Of a DNA stretch of 64,000 nucleotides, positions 41,601 to 54,222 are shown piece by piece. How positions within the stretch are numbered: position 1 is the stretch's first letter; every line of letters begins with the position of its first letter. The notes beneath the pieces were generated by a model, which worked only from the letters and a program-made list of their open reading frames with translations, was not told where the DNA came from and ran no database searches. This stretch comes from Phytoseiulus persimilis (lineage: Eukaryota > Arthropoda > Arachnida > Mesostigmata > Phytoseiidae): the NCBI GenBank assembly GCA_037576195.1, contig CM075102.1, positions 35,398,745 through 35,462,744 of the forward strand. The letters are read 5' to 3'. A program made the position numbers and the translations under genes.

Positions 41601-44600
41601 TGGTGCAAATCCCTCCGGTTGAGAACTGGTCGAGGACTCAGGATTGGTCGTCTTTCGATTTCAAGCCGGGTCAAGTGTTCGACTACGCGATGTTGGTTCT
41701 GAGTCTCATATGCAACGCAGTCAAAGAACGTGAGAACTTCCTGAGCTGCCTGAAAGTGATGGCCGAGGACACTCCGAGCGATTCGTGGTGCATCCTCGAT
41801 AGCGACGGCGAAAACGACGCTACGGCGGAAAGCATCATCCTCGACTGGAACGAGTCCGACATCGTAGAGCTGCTGCATCAGATTCCGTTCCGCGAAATAT
41901 TCAAGTACATGTACCTGGTCGACATAGTCTATGACAGCGAGAGGTCGAACGAGGAACAAATCCTCAAGCTCATCTCGTTCTCAACTCATCTGGTGAACAT
42001 CCTACACCAAGGCCTACGAGCGTACCACAGTGTCAGGTATCGGAACCTCACGAAAAGAATCAGCCGTCTCATCCGTCATTGCGTCGAGTACCTCTCAGAT
42101 CACTGGGAAGCATTCCTCGCGAACAAGGCACGAACCAACGAGCTCATCATGATCCAAGTGGAATACGATCAGTTCCTGCTTCGATCTGTGAATTCGATCT
42201 TCTACTCTGAGTCTCTCGGCGCCTGGCAATTTATGGCAGCGCTCCCCTATAAGAATGTATCTCACGGCATCATGTGGCAGCTCCTGTGGCTTCTTCACAA
42301 CAACTATCGGGAAGACGTTCAGCTGGTCGACATGAGAGTTCATGAAATCGCGAAGCAATTGCAAGCGCATAACAAACTAGAGGAGAAGATAGATCAAATG
42401 GATGAAGACGAGGTGTTCTATCTACTGACTACATTCACCAACATGGCGATATCCCGCGAGAAAGTGAACAGGGCCTTCATCCACACCGTAGTCGTTGAAG
42501 TATTCAACATCTCGTACATTCACGTGAGGCTCCGCCAGGCTCATTCGAAAGTTGGACGCGAACTACTCTCGCGCTTAGTGAGCAAACACCCGTTCGTTGT
42601 GTCGGTGCTCCTCGACCAAATTCACCAGCACATCGAACAAATCGGGAACATGGCCTGTTATTTATTCAGCGAAGTCGACATCTCGGCTTGGATACCGGAG
42701 GACGAAGACCTGAATATTTTGTCCGAGTTCCTCGTCGACGGCAATCTCTCGAGTCCTCAAAACACTCTGGCGCGGCAAATTCTTCTAAACATGAACTACG
42801 GGTACGACGAGCAGAATCGACAGCTGTTCCTCCCTGAGCAATACCATCAAAAAGTGAGCCTGATCCTGCTCGGTGCCTATAAGGCACACTACCTACCGTT
42901 CGACAGAACCGGCTACGCCTACAAGCAATTCAAGTACATTTCCGACTACGCTTTGGGCACCAAACAGCCTGCAACGCCCGACGGCTTCATTCAGTATTTA
43001 TGGGACGTGTTGTTCAGACTGCACCTCCACGTATTCGATTATCCGCATCCTGCTCAATGGCGATTGATAACCGACGACGATCCGCCTATCGGAATCGCCC
43101 ATTCGCTCGAGAATACCGACGGACTCGAGATACTCCGAACCGGAGTCCTCGAAGGAATGCCGCCGGCTCTCTACATCGCCTTGATGATTTGTTCTGTGGG
43201 TCACTACAGGGAAGACATCGCCAGCAAAGGAATACAGCTCATCGTGGAGCTCACTCTCAAGGAACAGTTCACTGCGGCCGTCGAGGCGCTGAGCCGAGTA
43301 TCGACGGTGTTCATCTCGAAACCCGATCTCCTAGTGACGAACCACAGGTTCCTGAGTGCGATGGAGGCCATCATCCAGGCTGACAACACGTACGCGGCCA
43401 TGGTGAAGAACTTAGTGGAGAGTGTTTTCCCCGGCGACGTTCTCGGACAACTCGCGCGAGCCATCATCCTCCAAGTGCGGAAGGCCAAAGCTTGGAGTTT
43501 GCAAAGCAAGTGCATCCTAATGTGGCTGAAGATCCTCGTCAGTCTTCCAGAGATGTCCATCAAGAAAGGTTCAAAAGCGAAAGCGAGAGACAGCGTCTTC
43601 TTCCTGCTCGACGCTCTCGTCCAGCTTGCCTATTGCGAGTTGGGCTGCATCGAAGATGTGTTCTCGTTCTTCCAGGAATCTGTGGCCAACGTTGCTCCCT
43701 CGAGCTCTTCGTCGGGCTCGGTTGTGCGTTCCGTCATGAGTTACGTCTGGTGGGGCTCAGGATCGAGTTGGCCGATACTGGTTCCTCTGCCCTCCGCCGC
43801 CAAGTTTCCGTGGTTCGCGTGGGCCGCGCTAGTGGCTGAGAGCCGAGTGGAGCAGAACAAGGAACCCTGGAGGTACCTTCTCAAAGAGATGACTTCAAAC
43901 TCGAAAATGAAGACGGAGAACGCCCTCAAAATCGTCTCGGGCTACGTCAAGAGTACGCCAAGTCAAGAATTCCTGCTGATATATCGATGGGCGCAGCAGG
44001 GTATCGATACAGAGATGGATCATCCGGCACTGCCTCTGATATGGCAACAGTTTTTCCTGCTCTACCTCCAGAGAGCCCCGGCGAGCGGGAGTGTAGGCTT
44101 CCGACTCTTCGAGAACACTTATCATCCTCTGCTGAAGCAGATCAAGAAGAAGTTGAATGACGTCGCGGAATTCTATCACCAGAGACACAGTAATCTTGCG
44201 AAAAACCTCCAAGAACAGCCGTTGATCGATCACACCAAAGAGACGGGACGTGTTCTCATGCGGATGAGCGAAGTCTGCCAGCTGTTCAGCAAACTGATGA
44301 AGTACTTCAGAACTCTGTACCTGTGGTTGGAGCAGCCTCGTTTACACGATCCGAATGTGTCGTTGTTGACTTTACCGGAACACTACAACCCAGAGCTCCT
44401 GAAGATACTACTTTGCGGCAACCCCGCCCTTTGGGATGATCTAGTCCACAAGGAGGTGGTGGAAGATTATCTGAACCGTCTCACAGAGAGGAGATCGGCT
44501 TTCAGAGCAAAGAAGGCCCTTCAGTCACCTCGGACCGAGCCGAAGACGATCGAACAACGTATTCTCCATCGCTTGAAGTGCTACGAAGACATCACGGAGC

Positions 44601-47600
44601 CTCCCCCCATTCCTATAATCAAACTCGTCATAGCCGAGGTCACTAAAGATTCCCTCCTCCGCGGCGACAGGCTTCTAAACGACGTCAAAGTCGAATTGAG
44701 GACGATGCTGGGGCACGCCAGAGCCTTCAACGCCCAAAGTATCCATTTGAACAATCTGAATGCCACTTACAAGGAGCTCTTGCAGAAATTGTATTCCAAT
44801 GAGGACCGCTCCATACAGCTCTATATGGCCTGTTCTCTGGGACCGAAATGCAAGCAGCATGCGAGACTCGAGTTCAAATTCCATGAGGCTCAGAAAAACA
44901 AATTCGTAGACAAGGAACTGACGGAAAACCGCATCGAGTGGAACACCGTTTTGTCAGATCTTCGAAGCCCCGCATCCTCTGGCGTCATCAACGCTTGTAC
45001 GTTCATCGAATCCTGCATCACCCAACTGGTAAACTGCCTACGATTGCACGCAGACATCGTTCCTCAACTCCGAGTGACCGGTGGGAAGCTGTTTGCGGAC
45101 CTCGTCCAGTTCATGGATAAGGAGTCGTTAGAGCATACACCGACTCGGCAGTTCCTCACCCAGTGCCTCGAGGTTCTGGGTCAGGCGGTCATCTGCCCCG
45201 ATCCCAATCAGGCAATGCCTCTGCTCGAATTAGTTCTTCGGAATCCACATCTGGTCAGCTATCTTTCTCCTTACTTTGCACCGGCCGTTTGTCAGCCAGC
45301 CCGGTACGCCGAAATGTACAACAGGTTATGCTATAGTTTGGGCCCTGCTCTCTACGAAACCCAGTTCATACTCCTGAGCAAGTTCGACATGGGATCCTAC
45401 CTGCGAGCGACTCCTACGAGCGCGTTGGACCGTCAGAGCTTGATTGGAACACTGGAAGTGGCATTGCAAAGTATAGGCAGAAAGACCGAGCGAGATAACG
45501 CTCTGAACAGAATCGCGGCTCTGTACGTTAACCAGATGAAAGATCTGTTGGCAGTCAACGACTTCGAGCACTACTTCCATATTTTAAACATGCTCCTGAA
45601 CGGCGTGCGCCACAACAACATTCCGTTGGAGAGTTTCGAAGCGTTCTTCGAATCCTTGGGATACGGGTCGATCCTGAACGGTGATCTCCCCATACATTGC
45701 GGGGCGCCGGGGGAAGAGCGTGCAGTGGAAAGCATCCGAATGATCTCCAACTCGTTCAAGAGTTTCAGGAACGAGGATCCCTCGGCCCTCCGCAACGGCA
45801 TCTACTGCCTCTGCGAGAACTACATGGAGCCGATGGCACACCTCAATGCTCTGATGGGGAGTTTGTACATAATTCACGCTGCACAAAGTCTGGCTCAGAT
45901 CATGCCAAGTGCTTCCGATACAGATGAGGCTCTGGAGGCGATATTTGAACTTTACGAACCCTGGCTGGGAACACTGCAACTTGGACAACAAATTCTACTG
46001 CCGTGGTTGCCGGGTGAAAACGAGAAAGCTTCCATCATGCTAGAAAGCTACACGCGCCTTCTCGTTCACACTCAGAACATCTTGATGAGAATTCAGCGGA
46101 CGACCTTGAATACCATCTGGCAACGCTACTTCACGAGCTACGTGTGGAACAACACCGCAGTCTACGTCAGCACGTTATACTATCAGAAAATACTACAGCT
46201 TCCCTGGGAAGCTTTCGTGCCCACCGTGCAGGATCTGCGGCTGATGACCAGACTCTTGGAACCGAAATACGTCGACCACCTTCCGTTCCTGAACGAGTTG
46301 TTCCTCCGTGTCGATTGGCGTTACCTCCTCGTCGACGTTGCGCCCCGGGGCGGCCATGAAACCAAAACTGAGATTTATTCTCGCTTCAGTGAGCTGCTCC
46401 TGAAAACTGCGTGGAATCAACAGATCATCAAAACGAAGCGGATCCAGGAAATCTGTGGTGCTTTGGCGGAAGTGGACTGGAGCTGCATCTCGGTGGCTCT
46501 GGTCAGAGATTTTCTGCTCCTTTTCGGTCTGAGCTGTGATCCTCTATGTGCTCTGCTGCCAGACGAGGATTCCCAAGACGACGCTCTACTGAACTTCATG
46601 CAACAGGTCTGCTGCATGAAAACCACCAATGCGTCGTATTCCACTCTGGAGAAACAAGCAGCTTACTTCAACACGGCCGCCCGATTGGTCCAAAAATGCG
46701 CAGATACTCCTGGAACAAGGGATCTAGTCAAAAATCACCAGTGTGTGTCTCAGATTGTGCCGAAGCATTTCGCCCGGGTGGCGAACCTGATCGATAAAAA
46801 TCAGCTGGACTACAATCAGCAAAGTATTGTGTTGGTCCGAGAGGTGCTCTCGGTTCTCAACGTGGTTGAGAGTATAGAGTGGGCCCAGGTTCTGACCGAC
46901 GGCGTCGTGGAATGGGTCGAAGCGAATCCCGGTTCCGATCTTATCCTCCCCTGTCTCAGGGAGGCGATGACTCTCAACAATCAGCAATTAGTTCCCAGAA
47001 TCGCCGAGGCTTGCATTGTGGCGTATTCCAAGTCGGAAGTGGAGATGTTCTCGTCAGACGGGGGCTGGCACACCATCCTGAGCTCACTGCCGTTCCCATC
47101 TTCGAACGTTGACGAGCTGCTGCAAGCATGCGTTGAAAACAGCGCATTTCTGACACTCTACGCCTACATTTTGCAAAAACTCCCCCAGTGCGGAACGCTC
47201 GAAAACGAACTCATCTTGCTGGCGCGGATCGTAGAGTGGGTTGTGGGCACTGTTCCGACGAACGACGATTCCGAACCCAAGATACTGCTGCTCTGGGAGA
47301 AGCTGCTGCTGTTGTGTTTGAGACAATTACAGTGCGACGGAGACGTTCGCATCGTCTACCGACATCTGCAACTCTTCGTAGAAAATCTTGTTCAGAGCAG
47401 CGAGGACAAAATCAGCGGCGGAATTCTGGGAGCCATCGGATTCGGGAGACGATCGCCGTTTTCACTGACGTTCAGGTTCAATTGCCGAGTTATGGCAGCT
47501 ATAATTGCTCAGCACCTCACTGAAGACGGACTCGTTCAGTTAACCAGAAATCCCGCGAACAAAGAGCACAAAGCGCATCGTTTAGCTCAAGAAGCTATAT

Positions 47601-47897
47601 CGAAGGTTAGTGGTTCGGTTCGTTGTGGTCAATTTCCGCAGGCAGAGATTAACGCACCCATACAGAACCGATCGGGATATGGTACGAAGCAGACGCTCAC
47701 AAGCACTCAATCAATTGCAGGTGAAGGCTATGCAGGGCAATAAACTGTATGCAGAACTGCACAATGAGGTGAACACCGCTATCAATATGGTGACCTCGAT
47801 GACTTTGGAAGAATCTCAAGATGTCGTCAAACAATTGGTGAACTTTTTCTACCCAACCGTCGCGTATCTCAAAGTTCTGTTCTTCGGGGTGCTCTGA
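38661..47897 (+). CDS. EPG5: Ectopic P-granules protein 5 (EPG5), autophagosome-lysosome tether
   Basis: Very large cytosolic protein; in animals a RAB7 effector that helps autophagosomes fuse with late endosomes and lysosomes. Proposed exons: 38661-38793, 39590-40024, 40103-40274, 40386-40526, 40661-40822, 40929-41164, 41235-41460, 41566-47605, 47721-47897. All phases close to 2,573 aa, almost the human length (2,579). The N-terminus is basic then acidic and Gln/Glu-rich (exon 2). Recognisable blocks include HVLRCPPGIHKWA across the exon 7/8 junction, FLLIYRWAQQGIDTEMDHPA, PLIWQQFFLLYLQRAP, PTRQFLTQCLEVLGQA and SGGILGAIGFGRRSPF near residue ~2,453. The last exon aligns residue for residue with the human C-terminus. 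Exon 7 must start after CATCAGAG (41234); the acceptor two bases earlier breaks the frame. Exon 8 is 6,040 bp. It converges on TMEM68. Confidence 0.96.
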
Positions 47898-48208
47898 GTG
47901 TTCGAGATAGAGCCGGGCGATGATGGAGTATTCATACTACTGGTAGTATCATCTGAGATGAACATCTCAGAAAACGTCAGTTGGGACACAAAGTCTTGTG
48001 CCCAGATCGATCATAGAATTCGTCACAGGAGTACTCGAGACCTCTCTACAACAAACTATTTCTGAAGCCTTCTGTCATGATTTTCACGAGGGAATCCTCA
48101 GCCATACGCGTTGGCGATCATGGGACTTCTTGTATCACACGAATGACAGTTTCGAGGGGAGTTGAGGTTGTACACTTGTTATTCTGGAGTTGGATTGTTA
48201 CTAGGTGA

Positions 48209-48214
48209 AATAAA
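48209..48214 (+). terminator. EPG5 poly(A) signal
   Basis: AATAAA in the context GTGAAATAAAGTTAC, about 310 bases past the EPG5 stop. It is the first plus-strand canonical signal downstream of the gene. Confidence 0.65.
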
Positions 48215-48266
48215 GTTACGGTACACGTCGGATGCAGTCGAGTTCTGAGGTGGTTAGTCGTTATGT

Positions 48267-48272
48267 TTTATT
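48267..48272 (-). terminator. Candidate TMEM68 poly(A) signal
   Basis: AATAAA on the minus strand about 735 bases past the TMEM68 stop and only about 50 bases from the opposite-strand EPG5 signal. If both are used, the two transcripts end nearly back to back. Confidence 0.4.
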
Positions 48273-49005
48273 GACGGAAAGGTCTTTCCGATCTTTCCCA
48301 CAAGAAGGTGTTGAGCTGGTATCGATCGCGTACGGCGTGGAACTCAAGTCGAAGAAAGCCTCCTAAAATCTCGTTGTTTGGAGAGCACAGCCAAGCGATA
48401 AACCGAACAATACAGAAATGGAGTCATGTATCCCCGATCATTTCGCAGGAATCAGTAGTAGAAATGTACACAGTGTAAAGTTTCATCCCAGTACCTATGC
48501 ATGTCGTCATCACTAGCTCCAGAGCATCGTGGCCTCAGGTTGTCCCCGGCTTCGAGGGATTTGTGTCACCGTATACTGACAAGCTTCAAGGTTGTCCAGC
48601 CTCCTCCGAAGCGATTAACACTCAACGGCGCAGACATACACAGAGATACGAACCGAGAAATCGAACCACGTATACTATCATACTGGTGGGGGACCCAAAA
48701 AAGTACGGAGCGTTACATCACTACAACAACGTCGGCATACACCAATCAACCTGCGCGTCAAAACAGAGAGCGAACATCGGATTTCCTAGCGAGAGGAGTC
48801 CTCTTTGCGGAGCTGCGTCCGTTTTCAAAAATCTCCGGAATCGGGGATCCCGGGCCTTCGCAGCCAAAGTCTACAGCGTCTTTACAAGAAACAGCATATT
48901 TTTTCGCAGCCAGGTTCGACGGGTAAACAGGCTCTCGATCGTCCCCGTCTCGATCCATCTTGTCTGACCGTCTTGGGTAATAGGAAGCTAGACAACCTTC
49001 ACGGG

Positions 49006-51252
49006 TCACCGTTTGAGGGTGAACTTCGGCCGGATGCCCAAGAGTTGTGGGATCCATTCGAACCGTTCCGCGAGAGCTTTGACGATACTTCCGGGGATTC
49101 GTTGATGTTCTGCTATCAGATCCTCGATGGCTAATTTCGTCTGAAACAAGTGTGCTCTGCGTTCAGATCGATGACGTGGAATACTTTATCGGCGGCGAAA
49201 AGCGCCGAGGGTACTGTCACGCATCACATTCCATATATTTGTGTTCCTATTGGCCGAACTCACCTTCTCGACCAGCTGCTCGGTTGTTAGCGACCCGTCG
49301 AACGGAATGGGCTTCCCGATAATCGTGCTGTAAGCGAGAAAAACAGCGCCTCATTTTATCATTCCCCTGAGGTCCCTCCCTAAGAAACCTTTTTGTGAGG
49401 GCTTCTTCGTCGATCATGCTGACCGCGATCCAAAAACTTGGCTTCTTGGCATGGAAGAGCTGCGTTAGACAAACAAAGACAATAGTCCGGACCAAACACC
49501 GAACAATCAACTGCTCTCTCCGACGACTAGAGCCGTTCTCGATTTCGAGTGATCCAGAGACATTCGTTGCGGCAGAGATTTCTAACCCAGTCATTGGTCT
49601 AGTAACAGGCGCTATGATTACTCGGCTTTGCGACGAAACACAGGTGCCGCGGCAGCGGGAGCATCTGAGTTCTCGAGGCGGCATTCTGAGTCCCGATCAA
49701 ATCAACTATATTCGGTCCTTCTCAATAAGCTTCTAGGAACATCGTTCAAACCGTGTGAACACACTTGGCCTGTAGTATACGAACACTCCTCCCGAACTCA
49801 CCGTAGTTTCACAGGGAATCCTCCATATATCGGAACGAGAGGCAACCTGGTTTTCTCGTAAACTTTGAGGAAGAACGCTGTAATTCACGAGCGCACAATC
49901 ATGATCAGATCGGAGTGAAACGCTGAGATGCATCGAGCGAGCGCACTTTGGGGGCGGGAGAATTCAATGCTGCTCTCCTCCCATGTTTCTCATTGCTAGC
50001 TCTGATCTTCTGATACTTACACATGGGATATGGAAATGTGCGGTAGGCTTCTCGTATGTTCTGAGTGAATACTGGTATGATCGGCACTTGAGCCCCCTGA
50101 GCCACCTTCGCGAACCCACAGCGTTTCCGCCACAATAGCCTGAGAATACAAGAAAGAACTCGGATGAGGAAGCTCGCCCTGATTCTGTCGAGGAAGCGAC
50201 CAATAACTGTTCAATAAGGTGAATGCATTCCGCAAGATGGGCAATTAGCTTACTGGTACTTATGAGTGCCGAACAGAGCTTCAAATGAGCCTCCGGGTGA
50301 AATGCCGAGAATATTGCCACCTTTGAGTACATCTACACAACTCTGCACGGAGCCTGGTGTAACTTTGAACACCTATTGGAAGGGAAGACAGCATGAGGCC
50401 ATGATTGTGGCTCACGTGGCGATCAGAGAAAACAACGGAACGACACCAGGATAAATCAAACTCACTTCCATCAACAATCGGAAACCAGGCAGATTCTCTA
50501 GGAAGCGATCTCCAACGCCTCGCATCAGACGTTTCTTATACAAGTGCATACCAGCTACCATGTAATAGTAATCGATGGGAATCGTCCCGTGATAATAGAT
50601 AACTAGTGCAGGGCCCGTCGATGGAATATTTTCCAGTCCACAGAGCTCATAACCTGAAAATAATAACGAGACGTGAAGACAGGAAGCTGCGGCGCGTTCT
50701 GAACGGGAGAAGCAGAGTCTCCCAAGATCAACATGCGCAGAATAAGATCCACTGAGGCATACGAACCGTAATAAATTCGAGCGTGGCACCACCAAATGAG
50801 CGACAGAAGCGTTCGCGCGCCATTCCAAAAATCGTGTTGGGCTTGTTCACGGAGCATGTGACGGAATCGGTAGATGTAGAGGAGACTGATCGATATGTAA
50901 AGTAGCACATAAATCAATCCCGGCAAGAGGAATGTTATCTGGAGAAAAACATTACCCTCAGTCAAATCTCGGGGGCTTGCATAGGCCAATGACATGCCAT
51001 GAGCTCAACACAAAGCGACGGTCGCCGAAGTTTCGGTGTCGGTGGACACACATCGAGGTAGTACACTCGAAACTTGTCGAGTGTCGGAGCGAAATCAAAA
51101 ACACGCGAAAGTATCGAAGATTCTGTCAATCTAACCATGAGAGGCTTGAAGAGCCACCACATCCACGACCAATACTCGACATCGAGAAGATTGGAGAGAT
51201 GAGAGTACACGTTTTCGGAGAACGTTGAGGACACAGTGCTGTAAGCATCCAT
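49006..51252 (-). CDS. TMEM68: TMEM68 family membrane acyltransferase
   Basis: ER membrane acyltransferase; the mammalian protein (TMEM68/DIESL) makes triacylglycerol independently of DGAT1/2. Proposed exons (minus): 51252-51136, 50938-50767, 50653-50466, 50372-50254, 50139-50021, 49877-49802, 49327-49264, 49140-49006, giving 329 aa (human 324). A hydrophobic membrane segment starts exon 2 (ITFLLPGLIYVLLYISISLL, residues ~40-62). The acyltransferase His/Asp motif is YYHGTIPID with His118 and Asp124. Later blocks are LGISPGGSFEALFG, VPIIPVFTQNIREAYR, LPLVPIYGGFPVKLR and GKPIPFDGSLTTEQL. All have direct human counterparts in order. The ATG at 51252 follows a good acceptor (CCCCTTTTCAG), so an untranslated first exon is likely. 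Neighbour EPG5 is convergent and unrelated in function. Confidence 0.94.
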
Positions 51253-53386
51253 CTGAAAAGGGGTCCGGATATTTAGGAAGCTTCTCCACCTGCTGCTCCT
51301 GGATTTGGCGAGGGAAGAGAGTCACGCTCAAGCATCAGAACTCTGCTTTCTTCCGAAGATGTCTGTCGATGAAGGCTCTCGAAATCACTCGACCTTACAA
51401 TTAACAAACAGAATGTGCGAACATAGTCATCGAAAGAGTCCATTGTTGGGACAGACACCACCACAGACACTCCAACGGTAGTCAAGTTCTGGAGGAACTA
51501 ATTGTGATCCACAATTTACAGAATGGGTCGCACAGGTGCGTTGTTCGCTCTCCACTGCTAACACATCGAGATCCTGCATCCGACGCCAATAGACGTCGCC
51601 GTCGTTTGCGTAGGAAACTTACCTTTGGCACTCGTTTCCGTTGACAGTCCTCTCTGACCACGAGCACGACGACCCGAACATTTACGCAGGCAACATGTTC
51701 AATCAGAACTAGAATTCACGATGGTTTTCCTGGAGCGCGGAACTCGGAAACATTAATGAAGCGCTGAACAGCTCTGATTTCAGAAGCTCTGGGAGTCGCG
51801 ATGAAGTGAAGTTTGAAGGATTGCCAGACAAACTGAATGGGCAATTATTCCTGCTAGAGTGCGGTCGAATGACGGGAAGAGAAAGACAGTGCTTCGGAAC
51901 AAAGTAGGAATCGAGCACTCTGCACCCTGGACGCGCTCGAAAAGCTGCACCAGCAGTGTGGCGGTGGCGATGGCGATGCTGATGATTGTTTTCATCAGCT
52001 GTGTATATGCGAGTGGTGGTGGTGGGTTACATGCAATGGGAAGGTCTCAGCGAGTAGATACAGACCTAGGGTCGGAAAGTACGACGAAACAACGACCGCG
52101 AACTGAAACGACGCTGCAGCCTTGGCCGAGGCGGAGCGACTCAAGAACAAATGGGAAAGGAAACATCAGCCGAGGCGAACGATCAATAGAATTGATGTTG
52201 ACACCGTAGGAGTTCGCGAACATCACTAGAAGCTCGCCGATGTCAAAGCGCTGTAATCACGCTGAGCGAACACAAAGTGCTTGCTGAGAAAATGGAATGA
52301 ATCATGCTTAGAACCGGAAAGATTCGCGGCACAGATTTCTGTGGAGGAAATAGCTCCGCATCATGCAGAACGAATTGCTTTTCGATCCATGGAGTGAAAA
52401 TCTCCGTTCGAAGAGAAATCACTACCCCTTGAAGTTTGAATGATTGGACCTCCTCGAATGACGGCAAACAAATTCAGTTTCATCATCTCGTTTATTTAGT
52501 TTCGGAATTCAATCCAGCCCAAACTTCACTAGCTGATTGGATGATCAAAAAATCACGAGTCCTCCAGGATAGGGATTCTGCTGGCCGTAGCTACAACACA
52601 TCGAGCAACAACGGTTTTGGTTCGCTTCAATCTCCCTAATACTATTTGAAACGATTCGGTACGAATCAAGCGTTGGCTCCGCCCGACGGTTCGGACGAAG
52701 ACAGTGAGGATGTTCAGCCCGAAGCAGTGACGTCGAGAATTGAAGTCAAAAGACGGATCAAGGAGAAGGGCAAGAGTTACAGAATTTCATTCCGGTCGCA
52801 GAAACACGATATGCGACGTTCACCGCGGGCTGTGATTGTGCTCACCGACGGAGAACGATACTTTCACCGTAAACACGGAAGGACATCCGAACAGCGAACA
52901 AGTCTCAACAATCGTCGAACCCGTTTATCCCCGCAAGAATTATGCACAAATAACCGTGTATCAAAGTCTGGTTTCCCGCTATATGAGTCCCTAAGTATCC
53001 AGGGGTTCTGTAGAAGCTGGTATGGTGCATTTCGTAGGTGAGGCCTAAACTTGTCGAGTACCGTCTTCTGGTAATCAGGAGCTTTCGAGCTCCCCGTCAC
53101 GTTTCCGGCGGAAATTCCGCAGCTATGTACAGCTCTCAAGTGGACAAAGGACCACGACGGAGAAATCGTGCTGAGGATTCGACCCGGAGTCGTCGTATCG
53201 ATATGATCATCAGCTACCTGGCACGTATGGTAAATAATACAGGAGACGCCTGCCGCGGCTTACCTTTCCGATGTTTTGAGAAAGCCTCATGTTTTTAAAT
53301 TTAAAGTTGGATGAGCTCGAAGACGTTGAAAGCGCCGAGTGAGCTAGGGCTCTGATCAATGTCGCTGTTCAGGAAATTGTGTTCTC
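51253..53386. other. Gap with two weak, mutually exclusive signal-peptide-like frames
   Basis: No confident gene. On the minus strand 51995-51780 is a 71-residue frame starting MKTIISIAIATATLLVQLFE, like a secretory signal peptide. On the plus strand 51859-52209 has an internal hydrophobic run (VAVAMAMLMIVFISCVYA). They overlap each other, so at most one is real; the complementary GCGATGGCGATGCTGATGAT repeat explains hydrophobic residues on both strands. A Lys/Arg-rich plus-strand frame at 52646-53041 is not supported by splice sites or homology. Confidence 0.3.
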
Positions 53387-54200
53387 CTACAACTCTTCGT
53401 GATATGTGCGAGCCAGGCTCTCGAAGAGCTTCCCACAGAAATCGAGATATTCCATGCATTGCTTGATGATGACGTACTCCCTGGCGAATGAAAGGGTGAA
53501 GTCAAATTCCGTTCCGGCTCTCACCCCTCATAGGTCTCCAACCTCGATGCTCCCTTGGCTGGACTCACCACTGGTAACGATCGTTACGGCCAGGAGGTCT
53601 CTTCTCGCGGAACGAGGATTCGACAACCTCTAGGCCATCAGAAGCTGGGGCTTCCAGACCGAGCTGATCTCGCATTTCACTGAGATCAGCCAAGAGATTC
53701 CTCAGAATCGCTCTGGCTGCTCCGAACGCCTCCCTCTTGGCGGTGGACGCCTCGTCGACTTCATCCTCACATTCGTATACCAGTTGCAGGGCTTTGTGGA
53801 ACTTCAGGATGTTCACTTCGACGTGCAAGAGGCATTGCTTGAGTTGAGAGACGTCCGTATCTGATGCAGAACATTCTGGCAGCCAATCATAGGAGTGAGA
53901 ATGCAGTTGATCCACAATACTTCCGGGACTGTCCAAACTGTCATCGGTCTCATTCCACCACTTCTTAATCCACGAGTTTGACTTGGCCGCGGTTTCTTGC
54001 CGCGCCCAGCGGCACCTTTCTCCTATTTGTCTGAGCGCCATTCGGAAGCGGTCAGCGAGTGAGAACCCGTCGCAGCCGTCGATTGACATCTCTACTCGGA
54101 GGTATTTACGATTTGGAGTCTCGATAATCCGCAGATCTATTCTCTCACTGTTTAGTGGTTGTCCTCGACGTTCAGTCTCTCCCGGCCAACTCAGTCCAAT
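53387..54200 (-). CDS. Uncharacterised protein, mainly helical (two exons visible)
   Basis: I do not recognise the family. The upstream exon reads open from about 54,200 (possible acceptor TTCCCAG, just after an in-frame stop) to a donor near 53,570. It contains IIETPNRKYLRVEMSIDG, then FRMALRQIGERC, a Trp-rich WIKKWWNE, and a long amphipathic helical part (LKQCLLHVEVNILKFHKAL, then AKREAFGAARAILRNLLADL). A second exon at about 53519-53387 reads FDFTLSFAREYVIIKQCMEY, LDFCGKLFESLARTYHEEL and stop. Composition and codon use look coding, unlike the flanking frames. The junction is unsettled: the strong donor GTGAGT (53568) gives a stop, and the donor three bases earlier in the transcript (GTGGTG) keeps the frame as RYQ-AGTEFDF. 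The 5' end is unknown; more upstream exons may exist. Confidence 0.5.
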
Positions 54201-54222
54201 CTCACTGGGAACTCTTGAACCC

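Noticed and set aside
47610-47720. Alternative start of the last EPG5 exon that would add RRSQALNQLQ
   Set aside because: It resembles a human QALNAL segment, but the splice from 47605 to 47721 aligns gap-free with the human C-terminus, so the resemblance is coincidental.
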